Positions 22,901-34,055 of a stretch of DNA of 64,000 bases are shown piece after piece (position 1 is the stretch's first letter; each line of letters begins with the position of its first letter). Origin of the DNA: Straminergon stramineum (taxonomy: Eukaryota > Streptophyta > Bryopsida > Hypnales > Calliergonaceae); the NCBI GenBank assembly GCA_963920665.1, contig OY987272.1, positions 5,895,001-5,959,000 of the forward strand. Direction: 5' to 3'. A model generated the notes under the pieces. The model was given only the letters and a program-made list of their open reading frames with translations. It did not search any database and had not been told where the DNA came from. The translations under genes and the position numbers were made by a program.

Positions 22901-25900
22901 CCTGTCCCCCCCAGGAGTCGAGCGTTAAACAAGAATCGAAATTGCAAAAAAAAAATATCCCAAGTTCTGTTGCAAAATCATTAAACTCCAAATTCACTCA
23001 CATCGGCGATGTGATGATCGCGTATCTCCATCTAGATTGGGTCGTGGTCTGCAAGGAGAACCTCTTTATGCTCTTTCTTGCCTGAAGTCGTGGTAAACTG
23101 CAACCACATGAAGTTCCAGAAGCTGCCTGAATGTGACCCGATAAAAAAGTTCGAAAATCATAAAACATATAGGCTGAATAGTCTAACCTCTACCTGAAAA
23201 ATCGACTTGTGCTACTTCGATACAATCCGTCAGAAACCAAGCTCAAAAATTGCTGGCTGTGGCGCACGTATGCTATTAGAAAGGAAGTGCAGTATCTAAG
23301 GATTGTATTCGGAGGACATCCATTACAATACGATTTCTTGAAATTCTATTTTCAACTCTATATAAGATCCAATAATTCATACAAATTTGAGTAGAATCAT
23401 CGAAATTGCAGCGACGTACCTCGTATGCATACTTGCTGCCATCGATATCTAGAAGATCATGACACATGGCATCATAAGCCCAATCGTGAATAATGGGAGC
23501 GATCTGCCATTAGCCGGGATAACTTCTTTGTAAGGACGAGGTTTTACTTCGTGTAAGAGAATACTGAAAAAAATTGTCATAAATTTTCACTTAAAAGTTG
23601 GCTCAAATCTTCGACAGTAATCCTTACCGGGTCGATTGTTCGGTCAACAATAACAAGCTCACAGGTCTCTGAAAAGGGAAAGTCACGTAATGAAGACTTG
23701 TATTTCATGAGACAATCCCACACCGCAGCTGCGAGCTTTGTAGGAACAAGGTCACGAGCTGTAATTTTATAATCGGAAGCGTCCGCCGGCGGTTTAGCTG
23801 CACGATAACGCACAAATGGAAACTCCTGCCATCATCACAACTGAGGAACTATTCAGTGGATTTGAGATGAAAACGTGCTACAAAATCCGGCACAACCGAA
23901 CACGGTATTGAACGGAATATGGTGGTCAGCTTGAATGTTGGCTTACACCTTCAGGGAAGCAAAAACTGTAGATAGTCGTACAGCCATACTTTCAATGCAA
24001 AGGTCGAAATCGCGAGATGTCTCAGCATGTTCCCCATACAAATGTTCCAGCGCTTTGTCATGGTCAGTTGAGAATCCCTACACAACCGTCAAAACGGGTC
24101 AGCCACAAACCCTACCGTTCGTCCTGTCATCATAGTAAACCAATTTCGTACAGAGTACTTGGCAAGGTAACATTAACTTCATTTGTGAAAAACTTAATTC
24201 CTTTGACCGTGGATCTAAAATTATCAGTCAAATTATTTCAATTACATTCTATGAACTTCAAAAATCTCAAAACTGAAAATCAAATGCACAAATTACAGTC
24301 AACACAGAATCAAAAAGCTTCATTACTTTGTTTAAACAAAGATTTCTCGGCCGGCCTCTGTCTCGAAATGAGTACCTGCGTGTCGATTGTCAAGAACTCC
24401 AAGTTCATCTGCACTGTGGAGGACAATTTCACCATGAGAACAGCATACCCACGCAAACTGACCACTCCACATCAATTGCATGAAGGTACGATGAAATGAA
24501 ATATATGATGTAGCGATGTGCGATCTCCCGGCGACGATTTAAGCGGATTCATACCTCTCGAAGAAATACCACTCTAGCCACAACAGATTCTTCGTCCTTG
24601 ATAGACTGGAGCAAATTACGAGAGACTGGAGAGCTGAAGAATACGTATGCCCTGCATATATTGCCGGAAGAGTCAAAATTATCAGTGTTTCGGAAATTTC
24701 TGATAGAATTCGACATTGAAGGAATATCAGCAGGAGCAGATGTTCCAAGAAGTAAAGGTTGTAAACTGCCCTACAACATTCTACTAATAATTAACGAACA
24801 CGTTCCGCAAAGAACTCACTTTCTGTATCGCGGCGACTTTCCAGACATATCCCCAATAAGTGCCTCCACACTACAGCAAGAGAGTTGTACTTGTCAAGAA
24901 TCCGGGAAAACAATATACTCCACCAGACCACAAGTAACATTTCGAAAGAAATTTCGGCCCAGATTGAGTAGCACGATGCAGTTCAACCATAGTTGTGTTA
25001 CTTTTCACGTGGGCAGAATCGTGGTTTATCTTTTGATAACAAATAGCATTCAACTGAAATCGCTGACTAAAGAAAGTTCAATATAACAGCTGATATTGTA
25101 AAATATTACAGGGTTGTAGACACACTTATCTTGAGACGGACGAATAAAATAAACTGCGTCAAGAGCTGGTAATGGCTGCCTTTTTTTCCCTAAGTTCTCT
25201 AGCACTGCATGAGAGCACAAAAATGAAAGAGATCATAAGGCTTCCGTGATCCATATTTCAGATCGATATCCATATTCAATGACAAAATCATTCAGTATAT
25301 TCAGACAGACAAAGAAGCTGAGACCTGATGAACTCTGCAAACATGAGTAAAAGCAAGTCGAAGGATCACTCATAGATAATCTGATTGCACAAAAATATTA
25401 AAGATTAATCGAGACGATTCTGGTGAAGAAGAGTAAGCGGTATCTACTAAGTAAGAACACAGAATATTTTGTCAGGTACAAACTTACAGGAGATGCCCTC
25501 GTCAGTGATCTCTGTCATTTTGCAAGAAGACGACATCACCTTCACAGTAAATTCGTCCATCACCATCACCTGCGGCAATGACTCGGTTGTGTCAATGTCG
25601 GCAAACTGAAATAATATTAATACGAAAAAATATCTTTCATTTGAAGCAAATCCTCATATAATTTCATGGTGGAAATGCGTATGATAAACTAGGACTCAAA
25701 ATGTTAGAAGAGATTTCGCACCTTCCACTCAGTAGATTGTTTAGTAGTCTTAACAGAGTGAAGCATCTCCTTTAGAAATCCTGGACACCCGCATATGAAC
25801 TCAATGACATTTCACTCCAAAAGTTTGCCCTAAGCTTTCAGTGGAATCAAACTGTCGGAAGGAGCTAGATAGGATTACGAGAATTAAGTGATTCTCCTAA

Positions 25901-26260
25901 CTACTCGAAGTCAATACACAAAGCTCACCTGTGGATGACGGCTTACACAGACTTCTCACAGAAATTTTAAAAACCCTAAGAGCAATAAGACTTGAAGTGA
26001 TAGGATTCGACACTTTAGAATCTCGATAACGACAGTGCGTATTCTATACTAAGGACATATTTCAATACGATCAATTGATGAAGAAACTACAATTAATAAT
26101 GTTATAATGGTTGCGTACACCGAACACGCAATATTCAAGACAGCTTTAAACACGATCACTGAGAGGAGAGATATTCGAAGTCCATGAGAAACTCACTGTC
26201 ATGCAAAATCTGCTTAAACGAGCGATAAACACCACAGGTAGAAGAAGTCACATCTGCCAT
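19909..26260 (-). CDS. Sec1/Munc18 protein, KEULE-like, with an in-frame TAG
   Basis: Reading-order exons: 26260-26197, 25780-25722, 25605-25488, 25204-25126, 24870-24820, 24651-24555, 24408-24376, 24077-23949, 23825-23628, 23503-23420, 23097-23002, 22901-22825, 22674-22578, 22244-22119, 21842-21747, 21572-21459, 21225-21148, 20760-20564, 20420-20354, 20154-20065, 19947-19909. All 21 join in phase with GT-AG introns, giving 662 codons, close to Arabidopsis KEULE. Landmarks are [79 protein letters not shown] and the C-terminal [10 protein letters not shown] proteins bind syntaxins and drive vesicle fusion; KEULE acts at the cell plate and in tip growth. In exon 11, codon 326, where the family has Trp (DPIW), is TAG at 23034-23032. 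The gene is therefore a null allele, a very young pseudogene or a sequence error. Confidence 0.88.
23032..23034 (-). other. Premature TAG in Sec1 exon 11
   Basis: The coding strand reads CCAATCTAGATGGAG, giving DPI-stop-ME where KEULE has DPIWLE. A single G-to-A change from TGG would explain it. Flanking codons and both exon borders are normal. The new TAG is also a legal 3' splice dinucleotide followed by phase-0 ATG GAG. Exon 11 is 96 bases and phase 0 at both sides, so skipping it would keep frame. Confidence 0.85.
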
Positions 26261-26804
26261 GGCTGCTTTCCTTTCAACTCGTTCTCTCGATGTCTATTTA
26301 TACAGCAGAGACATCCATGAGTCCTGTCGCTCCTCAGCCTCGTTTACTACTTCCGATGCAGCTCCTCGCATCGATCGCGTCTACAGCTGGAACCTACTGA
26401 AGTCCCTTTTCCGTCACATCTCATTGTTCTCAAGCTCTTTATCCTATCTGCCCTTGAATTGTCTCGCACAATTAACTAATTGTCCATTTTACATCGCCCT
26501 CATCGTCTCATATTGAACTCTAATAATCGTCAACCCGATCATCGCCTCGCAGGAAGTCTTTAATGTGGCAGCAACAACCGTGAACATCATCTCCGCATGG
26601 CGAAACGTTGTCGGATCCCTTCCAATTCCGTTCAGCGCACATCCCGTGCTCCAAAAATATGTGCCCTACAACCTTCGCTCAATCAAGTGGCCTCGAAATG
26701 AAATCCAAGTTTGTCACAATTGCAGAGCCAAGTAGTAAGTAGTAACTTACTACTCAAGAAGAGTCTCCATCACCCTTAACAGAGGCAGAAGGAAGGAACC
26801 AGAT
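26261..26804. promoter_or_regulatory. Divergent intergenic promoter region (Sec1 / CLAMP gene)
   Basis: 544 bp separate the start codons of the minus-strand Sec1 gene and the plus-strand flagellar gene. The stretch must contain both promoters and 5' UTRs. A short in-frame plus ORF (26259-26516) runs antisense away from the Sec1 start and shows no family features. I see no convincing TATA box for either gene. Confidence 0.5.
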
Positions 26805-29692
26805 ATGGAGACTCCGTCATCAATCTTGCTGCGCAGCGATGCAGCCATTGCTAATAGAGAGCGGGATTTCGATCGACTACTGGACGTGAAGACAAGAATG
26901 ATAGATAAATTTTGACAGCATAACGTCGCATGTTGTTGTTGCTGGTTCAAATTAGGTTACCATGGTGAGCATTAGGTGTTTCTCCAAATTCTTGAGCAAC
27001 TATCTCACTGGAGTGCCGGATTTTTGTACGAAGAAAGAACATATCATTCATTGAAAATTTCATGAAATTGTATCAAATTAGAGGTAGAAGAAGTGTTGAT
27101 GGTAGTCGTGAGGAAACTGCACAATAGTGATATCGTGATTATTAACGACGTTCTCTGGCGTTGCTTAGGCGGGTTGTTTGGCGTGGAAAGACCTTTCGGA
27201 AGATACGCTGGTTGCGATATTGGAACCTAAAGAGACGTATGAAATTCGAAGGTATTATCGTGAGTGTATTTTCCAGATGTTATATCTCGCAAAACGGTAA
27301 ATATCCGAGAAATATTAGGAGTCCGTTCCACAACAAATTAAACTTTGGCAAGTCATATTATAGAGAAACACCTCCCATTTATATGAAGTTTATTGCTCCA
27401 CTAGAACAGAGTTAGATTACTTGTCCTCGCTTGAAAGAGAATATTACTTGTGCCTGCACTCAATATTGTGCGATGTAGAGTTCTCTATTTTCTACGATTT
27501 TTTGCAACATATAAATTTCTTATGCACATCAATCCTGCTTACAATCTCATGTCTACTTCCTCCCCGTGACGTTGTTTCTACAGTCTCGGCATCCTGTTGA
27601 AATGTATCTGCCTTGCAAGCAGGAATGTACGGGACGCGTTCGGGATTCAGGACGATGGAGACGACCTTGCTGAAATTGTCGTCGATCTATACTACAATAC
27701 AATAATGTATCCTTTTGAGAGAGATTTAGCTGCCACTGACCTAGACTAGTAGTCCATAGTGCAGGGGCTTAATCCAAGTGCATAATGCCGTGCCTTTTAG
27801 TCGACTCAATGCACCGTAATCCTGAGATGGAAAACGTGTGAATGCGTGTCACTATAGCACATTTACTACCCGTATATCGATGCTTATCACGAGGCTTACA
27901 ACGTAGATGTACCTTGCCGTCCTTAACTCAGGCTGTTAATCAGATTTGCACGGGACAAGAAATTCACAATGGAGAAAACATCGACGCTAGTATCCATTGT
28001 AAAAGTCATCCACGAACAATCAACTGGTACATTATCCAACTGTAATATTGACATTCATGAACAAAATCAACCGATCGAGACGTATCCATGAAGTCCAAAT
28101 CTGCAAAAGACAGTGGCACGTTGAAGCGATTCACATGATGCAATGAAAGTGATGCTACTGGTACGGATCGCAAGTCCTCACGTCCCCGATCGTTCTTCAT
28201 GTGCAGTCGGGCGCATGCCAATGGACAAGAGTTGGGAAAAGACAAAGCAGATTCTACTTGCACACAGTGTGCAAAGGCCCCCGTTTTCAGTCAGCATCTT
28301 CTCTATGGCAGACCTGCAGGCAATCACTCACTATTTGCTTCATACGTAGGTTCCCAAGCCTGTTTGTTATAGACTGTGACTCTATTGGATTTAAGTGCCC
28401 AGGCTCTTACGAATATTCCTTCGGATGCTTTTAAATAAATCAGTCGAAGCAGAGTACATAGACAGTTTCAGGAAATTTCAGACAGTATGACACGAGAATC
28501 TTCGGCCTGATTCATGGAGAGGTCTCTCTATAGTCACAGATCGCACGGAGATCTCTCTGAGGAAGCCTCCAATGATCATTGTAATCATAGAGAGACTTCT
28601 CCGTGAATCAAGCCAAAGCTTCTCTCTTGTGATCCTGTCTTACTGATGGTTCTTGAAACAGTGTGCTTACACTAAAGACAATGTTACTAGGTCTTCGATG
28701 ATCTTTCCTATTTGAGCAAAGATTACTCATAAGTTTGCTAAATGAAGACTTCCCTTCAAGATAATTGAATATCAGAATTATGGTGTCAGGCGCAGTAACT
28801 GGCAGGCCCTCATTGGAAAGTTCAACCTGTGCGAACAGGTACTTCAGGCACTACAAGATGTACCAGTATTCATTCATGCCAACATTCATACTAAATATTG
28901 AAACGTTGGAAACTGCCAACCTTGTGGAACTCCCACCTTATGTATACCCTCTTAAAACCTACATGCCCCAAGAAGAGTATGACGAAGAACTAGAGCTAAT
29001 TCGGAAAGCAAAAGAGGTTAGCTATGCTCTTTCGATTCCTACAATCAAGATGAACAGTTTCGCGATCTTTCCGAAAATCCACCAAGCTTATAGCTCAGTT
29101 ATTGCAAATACCAACTATGATTACATCTTTCTGACACAACACAGACACTAAACAACGGAATGCTCTAATTTGGAGCAGGAAGAGGAGGCTCGATTAGCTG
29201 AGGAAGAAAGATTGCGAGCGGAAGAAGAGCGTAAACGTGAGATTGAAGCTGCTTACCTCGGTACTGACCCTGAAACTAAACTTTGAAAAGATTTGGATCT
29301 CCTCTGTGTAATTATCATCAGGCAGGAATACACTTGCAATCCACCTCAGTAATGCTGATGTCATTTACATCCTGCATGCCGTCATGTATTGATCATGCAT
29401 TAGCCATGGAACTTGATACTAGATTGTCTAACAGTGAATCACATGTACATTTGCAGCGGCAATTCCTGATGAGATCACGCAAAAAGTTACAGATGCATTG
29501 GCAAAGCATCTGGCAACAATGAGGAAAGAGCTTGATGAGCAAATTCACGTTACCGAAGACAAGGTCACGAAAACCATCACAAGCATAGATAGCAGGCGCC
29601 CGAGTAAGCTCAATCCTCCTACAGCTGGGAGCATTCGAGGAAATCTAACCCCTGCTAAAGCCGGGAGTATTCGAGGGAGTGTCAAGAAGTAG
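26805..29692 (+). CDS. CLAMP-domain flagellar central-pair (C1a/CFAP119-like) protein
   Basis: Eight exons (26805-26885, 27169-27251, 27584-27706, 27944-28026, 28207-28345, 28839-29016, 29179-29260, 29457-29692) join in phase with GT-AG introns and give 334 residues. Landmarks of the C1a-32/CFAP119 (CLAMP) family are CLAWKDLSEDTLVAILEPKE, SRNVRDAFGIQDDGDD, VVDLYYNTI-FARDKKF, KTSTLVSIVKVIHE, LLAHSVQRPPFSVSIFSMAD and TYFRHYKMYQYSF. A Glu/Arg coiled coil (EEEARLAEEERLRAEEERKR) and a helical tail ending SIRGSVKK follow. Family members sit in the C1a projection of the axonemal central apparatus, so expression in spermatogenous cells is expected. The third exon could instead begin at 27621. The first exon (METPSSILLRSDAAIANRER) is the least certain. 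The gene was found by exon chaining, not as one long ORF. Confidence 0.72.
28498..28622. repeat. Foldback hairpin in intron 5 of the CLAMP gene
   Basis: The arm GGCCTGATTCATGGAGAGG.. (28504-28533) is the near-exact reverse complement of TCATAGAGAGACTTCTCCGT.. (28585-28614). The arms are about 30 bp with a 50-bp loop and can be extended a few bases outward (CTTCGGC / GCCAAAG). The hairpin lies inside the 493-bp intron, the longest of this gene, and may be a small inserted element. Confidence 0.55.
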
Positions 29693-30120
29693 AAGCAGTA
29701 TCACTCACAGATCGACTACTCAAATGACCTAGAAGGTACCAGAACAAATTCTCAGCCTCTCAAAGTAACCATTTATCATTACTTGACCAGGCCCCACTTT
29801 TCAGTTCACCTTAGACGATCAGACCATTGCAGTTCCGATTACCGACTGGATGTTTATTCTGACCCTTATTTTCTAGTCACCAGCAGATCAAGTCCAAATT
29901 CAAAGGACGTATGGCAACGGAAATTCAGTGGATATGATATTCGCGAAGGGAAAAAACTCATTTTATACAAGTCCTATCAGTACATTCAGAATGGGTTGAG
30001 CCCGAGGTAATCAAATTTTTCAAAAAAATTGCACTACTAAATGCACGTAGTGCGGCAACCAATAAGTAATGGAAGCCCTAGTAAAATTATTTAAACACGG
30101 TTAACGGCTTCATCAATGTC

Positions 30121-31495
30121 TTAAGCCCAAAGCCCAAGGACGGACATGCAACCAGCTCCCAAGAAGAGAGCAGTGAAAGCTGCGACTTGAAGTCGCCGGC
30201 TGCTTCGCATTCGCTTGCTGAGAAAGTCAGCTGCGATGAGGTCCACCAACGCCATATATATAAGAATACCCCCCGATACGGAATCAAACACGCCTTGAAC
30301 GATCAAAGCCTTCGGACTGTTTTCGTTGTAGGTAGTCGCAATTCCCATCCCAATGGCAATTCCCAACGGCGTGGTAACAGCAAAGAAGAAGCCCATCGCT
30401 AGAGCGGCGACATTCCGAAACCCAGCCTGCAAAATAAGAAAAAGAGGAAGTTTGTATTGATGTTATTAACAACGAGCTAAGTGAATATGAGTTGAATTGA
30501 CTTCATTAAGATTACCGAAGTTCCAATGCGAACCCTACTCAACGCCGTTACTCACCTGAGCAACGCAGCCTCCTAGTGCAAAGCCTTCGAAAAATTGATG
30601 AAAAGTGAGGGCGGCAAATAGGGGCCTAATGACGCAGGGGCTGTTAGAAACGCCCACAGTGATGCCGATGATAATGGAATGCGCCACAATGCCAAACTCA
30701 AAAACCTGCAGACGGAAAAAATTAAAGGATCAATCCAATTGATTTTCAACTGCGGGCTTACGTCTGCTAGAAACTAACCCGATAATTCTAAACTCAAAAT
30801 GATTGTTTCCGTGGCAAATGGACTCTATGTTTCAGGAACTCACTTGAGCCACAACAATATGTCTGGCGTTGGAGAATTCCCCGTCGCTGACATGCTCGTG
30901 TACATGGGGATGGGCCAACACATGGCCACCATTCTGATTCTCGGCATCTCCTGTAAGAAGACCAAACCTGATTAGCTTCACTGCTCACGAATCCAGGGGA
31001 CTCACATCAGCATCAATTGATTCTTCACCGACAATCAAAAAAGGAGAATTAGGGTTTACCATTCTTTTCAGCTACTGAGTCTGCTCCAAGTTTGTCTGCT
31101 CCATGGTGGTGGCCGTGTCGACCCATGTAAAATTCAGTAGCAGCAAAATCCATCACTAGTGTTGCAAGAGCAGCGATCATAGCAATGAAACTTGACCATG
31201 CGAACTTCCCCCATGGATTCTCAGGGAGGCATGGACTGGCCAAGGTGTCGTGCGCAGTGGGCAGCATGTGCACGAACGCGGTCGCCAGAATCACTCCAGC
31301 CGCAAATGCCTTGGCGACAAAAAAAGGATTTCCATCCGTTCTGAGAAACTGACTCCTCCGGCCAACGAGAGGTATCAAGACGCCCAGTGAACTTGTGACG
31401 AGAATCACTGCAATTGCTGCGCCTTTCAAACGTGTTGAGGCTGCTTTATCAAAGCAATCACCCATCCCTTCTGGCCCGCACTGAGGGCCCGCCAT
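30121..31495 (-). CDS. ZIP-family zinc/iron transporter
   Basis: Exons 31495-31060, 30950-30844, 30705-30556 and 30426-30121 join in phase and give 332 residues from [13 protein letters not shown]. Visible are N-terminal membrane segments ([40 protein letters not shown]), the His-rich cytosolic loop between TM3 and TM4 ([16 protein letters not shown]), the metal-binding TM4 [12 protein letters not shown] and TM5 [11 protein letters not shown], then three further hydrophobic segments ending GLWA. The family carries Zn2+/Fe2+/Mn2+ into the cytoplasm. A further upstream exon (31703-31622), joined to an acceptor at 31513, would keep frame and add 33 residues starting MFERSSGLPVTSSNLLHNLL. The gene converges with the CLAMP gene, 428 bp between stops. 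Confidence 0.88.
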
Positions 31496-32976
31496 CACGA
31501 TACCGTTTTGCACTGCATACACAATCACACTTTGATCAGAGGGAAACCACTAACTCAAGATGGTGAAAATACAACAATATCGTGCTGTAACAGACACTCA
31601 GACATGAAGTCACAAACTTACCCAAGCTGTCCGAAGGTAGTCTCAACAAATTGTGGAGAAGGTTGCTGGATGTAACCGGCAACCCAGAACTCCTTTCAAA
31701 CATTCGCTGCAAAAGTCACAAGATACAAATTAGAAATCGAAACAAAAACTGAACCAAACACCTCCATTGCAACAAGACCACTAACAAGACTTGCACAACA
31801 ATTCTAAACCACATTCTCCAGTCCCGATCGCAACAGAAAAGAATCCCGATATCTGTTTCTAAACAGATCAAGAACAGATCAAAACATCATGAGAATTAAC
31901 CCCAAAATGCTCGCATCCATACCAACGGGAAATCCTCAAATTCTCCACCAAGAAACCACAAACCCACAGAAAATGCTTCCACACTCCTTCCACACACAAT
32001 GCTACACCACCTGCACTCTCAAACAAGCACACACACCAACTCTCCCACACTAATTAACATACAGCAAACAACAATTCCCCCAAAACTCCTTCGACGCTTT
32101 TCCAAACACCACCACCACTAAACTTAAAATTCCAAGACTTCTCATCTCCACACCATCACCACCACTACCACCACCTCCAATTCCCCCAAACCAAGACTCA
32201 GATTCACAAACTAACCTGCTTCCAAAAGAATAAACTCCCAATCCCACCCCCGCGACCCTGCTTACAAAGAATAAAAAGTGCCGTCCACTCAGCAGACGAA
32301 ATATCAACAAATCCCCTACACGCCTCCTGCACCTTCTTCCTCCCCCCTAGCTTTCAATCAAAAGACTACTATGATCCACTGTGTCGTCATACACAGAACG
32401 AGTCCTCCCAGACCGCCTTCTGCGCTTCCCCTGTGGCCCACAACACGACCACTCACAGTCCGCGACCGCGACCTACACTCCTACAGTAGAGCCAACGATG
32501 AGCACATCCCCCTGAAAGTACTCCCAATTGGGAATCTGCTCAGAGAGACTGACTGGGACTGGGACTGAATGTTTTGGATTCATCTCACACTTGGGGATTC
32601 TTTAGTGAGGACAAAGTGAGGTGGATGACCACTAATAAAGTACAGAGTCGTGAGGAGGTTAAGTAGCACGACAGGAGAATTGAAGGGCAGAGTCGTGAGA
32701 TGAGGGCAGTATGAGTATGAGGAACGGGGACGATGAGCACATCCTCGGCGAGCATGGCGACACTCTTCTCTTTTGCAGGCGGCTTGGTCCTTGTGGGCAG
32801 CAGGGGGCACGGTCTCGGGTTTAGGCGCTTTTGGAGGGGGTGGTTGCGTGGAAGCTGCGGGTGAGAAAGTAATGGGTTTAATGACACGTGGACAACGAAA
32901 ATTCTCAATATCGCATTTACTTATAAACTTACCGCAGCTTGAGTTCACCTTCCGCTCATTTCTGCTGAATGATTAT
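31496..32976. promoter_or_regulatory. 5' leader and upstream region of the ZIP gene
   Basis: A donor (GTAAGT, 31621-31616 on the minus strand) and an acceptor before 31512 mark a leader intron. Upstream, 31870-32300 is C/A-rich on the + strand without a supportable gene. Around 32580-32930 two overlapping minus frames are open and proline-rich (QPPPPKAPKPETVPPAAHKD), but neither matches a family. Confidence 0.4.
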
Positions 32977-33619
32977 TTAACCCCTAAATGCCCAAGGCAC
33001 CAGATTCTGGTGTTTCAAAAACTTTGAAGCTAAATAAAACCCAACCAAATTGCTATTATTAGTAGCTTATATTTTTGGAGAATTCTTTTTGAAGTCTAGT
33101 TTTAAGATCAAAAAGTTGATCTGACAAATAAAGGATTATGATTTTTCTATTGAAGATTTAGTGCAAGGATGTCCATTGCAATCTTGACTTCCCGTAGTGT
33201 TGAGGGCTCTTGAAAATGAGCCTCAAATACACTAGATCTTGGAGGCAAAATCACATTAGAAATTCATTTAAAAAAATTGTAGAATAGATTTTGAAAAACT
33301 GTAAATTGATTGGGGTTGTGCATGCTAGGCCCTATAACCTCATTTTTTTTAGTGACCAACTTTTTAGAGTTGACATGCAAAAAGTGAATTGAAAAATTTT
33401 CACAATTTTTACACCTTCATGATCAAACATTATAATCTTTCAATCCGTAAGTGATATTGTTATGTTTTCTTTTCCTATATGATCTCTAACAATCTAGTTT
33501 GAATTTGTGCGGTTACAATTCAAAAGAAATTGGTACAACTTATGAAAATGTTGACTTTTTGTTCAATTTAGAGCTAATATCAAGGAGCTCCAAACAGGCC
33601 TTGGGCATTTAGGGGTTAA
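32977..33619. mobile_element. TTAA-flanked element A with perfect 22-bp inverted ends
   Basis: The left end TTAACCCCTAAATGCCCAAG (then GC) is exactly repeated in inverse at the right end, which closes ..AGGGGTTAA at 33616-33619. The element is 643 bp, AT-rich inside and without an ORF. TTAA target plus a CCC start is the piggyBac-type terminus. Its right TTAA is also the left TTAA of the next element, giving the palindrome TTTAGGGGTTAACCCCTAAA. Confidence 0.75.
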
Positions 33620-33844
33620 CCCCTAAAGGACGAGGAGGACGTTTTTCGTCTAATGAATGACAGGGAATTCTATTGTGTAGGACAAAAGTGCAACTATTCA
33701 TCTTCGGAATTAGGGGTGGAAAGGGAAGATCTTCTATAGTAGTTTGACTCTCAATGAATATTTTTGGTTTTTCTAAAGTAGATGATGTCACATGGTTCTA
33801 AATGGCTGATTTCCACAATCACCAACCTATCATTCAAAGGTTAA
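33616..33844. mobile_element. TTAA-flanked MITE, copy B
   Basis: Starts TTAACCCCTAAAGGACGAGG and ends CATTCAAAGGTTAA. The body is the reverse complement of copies D and E: GACGTTTTTCGTCTAATGAA matches the CATCGGACG.. subterminal block, and TCACATGGTTCTAAAT matches the GTGTGAATCAT-type block. It is about 229 bp with no coding capacity. Confidence 0.7.
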
Positions 33845-33875
33845 AATTGGAAGGGTTGTGTGGTTCGTTTATTTA

Positions 33876-34023
33876 TTAACCCTTAAAGGATGAAGCCCTC
33901 ACGACCAGGGTAGTCAATAAAACTGCTTCGATTATTGAACTAGTAGGTGCATTCCGTTTTCTACAATCAATAAAGAAGCCATCCATCGGACACAAAACGT
34001 TTGCTTTGACGTTTAAGGGTTAA
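33876..34023. mobile_element. TTAA-flanked MITE, copy C
   Basis: Starts TTAACCCTTAAAGGATGAAG and ends TTGACGTTTAAGGGTTAA. At 148 bp it is the shortest intact copy, and it contains the subterminal CCATCCATCGGAC. It begins 31 bp after copy B. Confidence 0.7.
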
Positions 34024-34055
34024 TAAGTTATTTGGTGATTATGAAATAGTTTTTC

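Noticed and set aside
32580..32948. Proline-rich minus frames upstream of the ZIP gene
   Set aside because: Two frames open over the same bases, no recognisable family and ambiguous splicing; not enough for a gene call.
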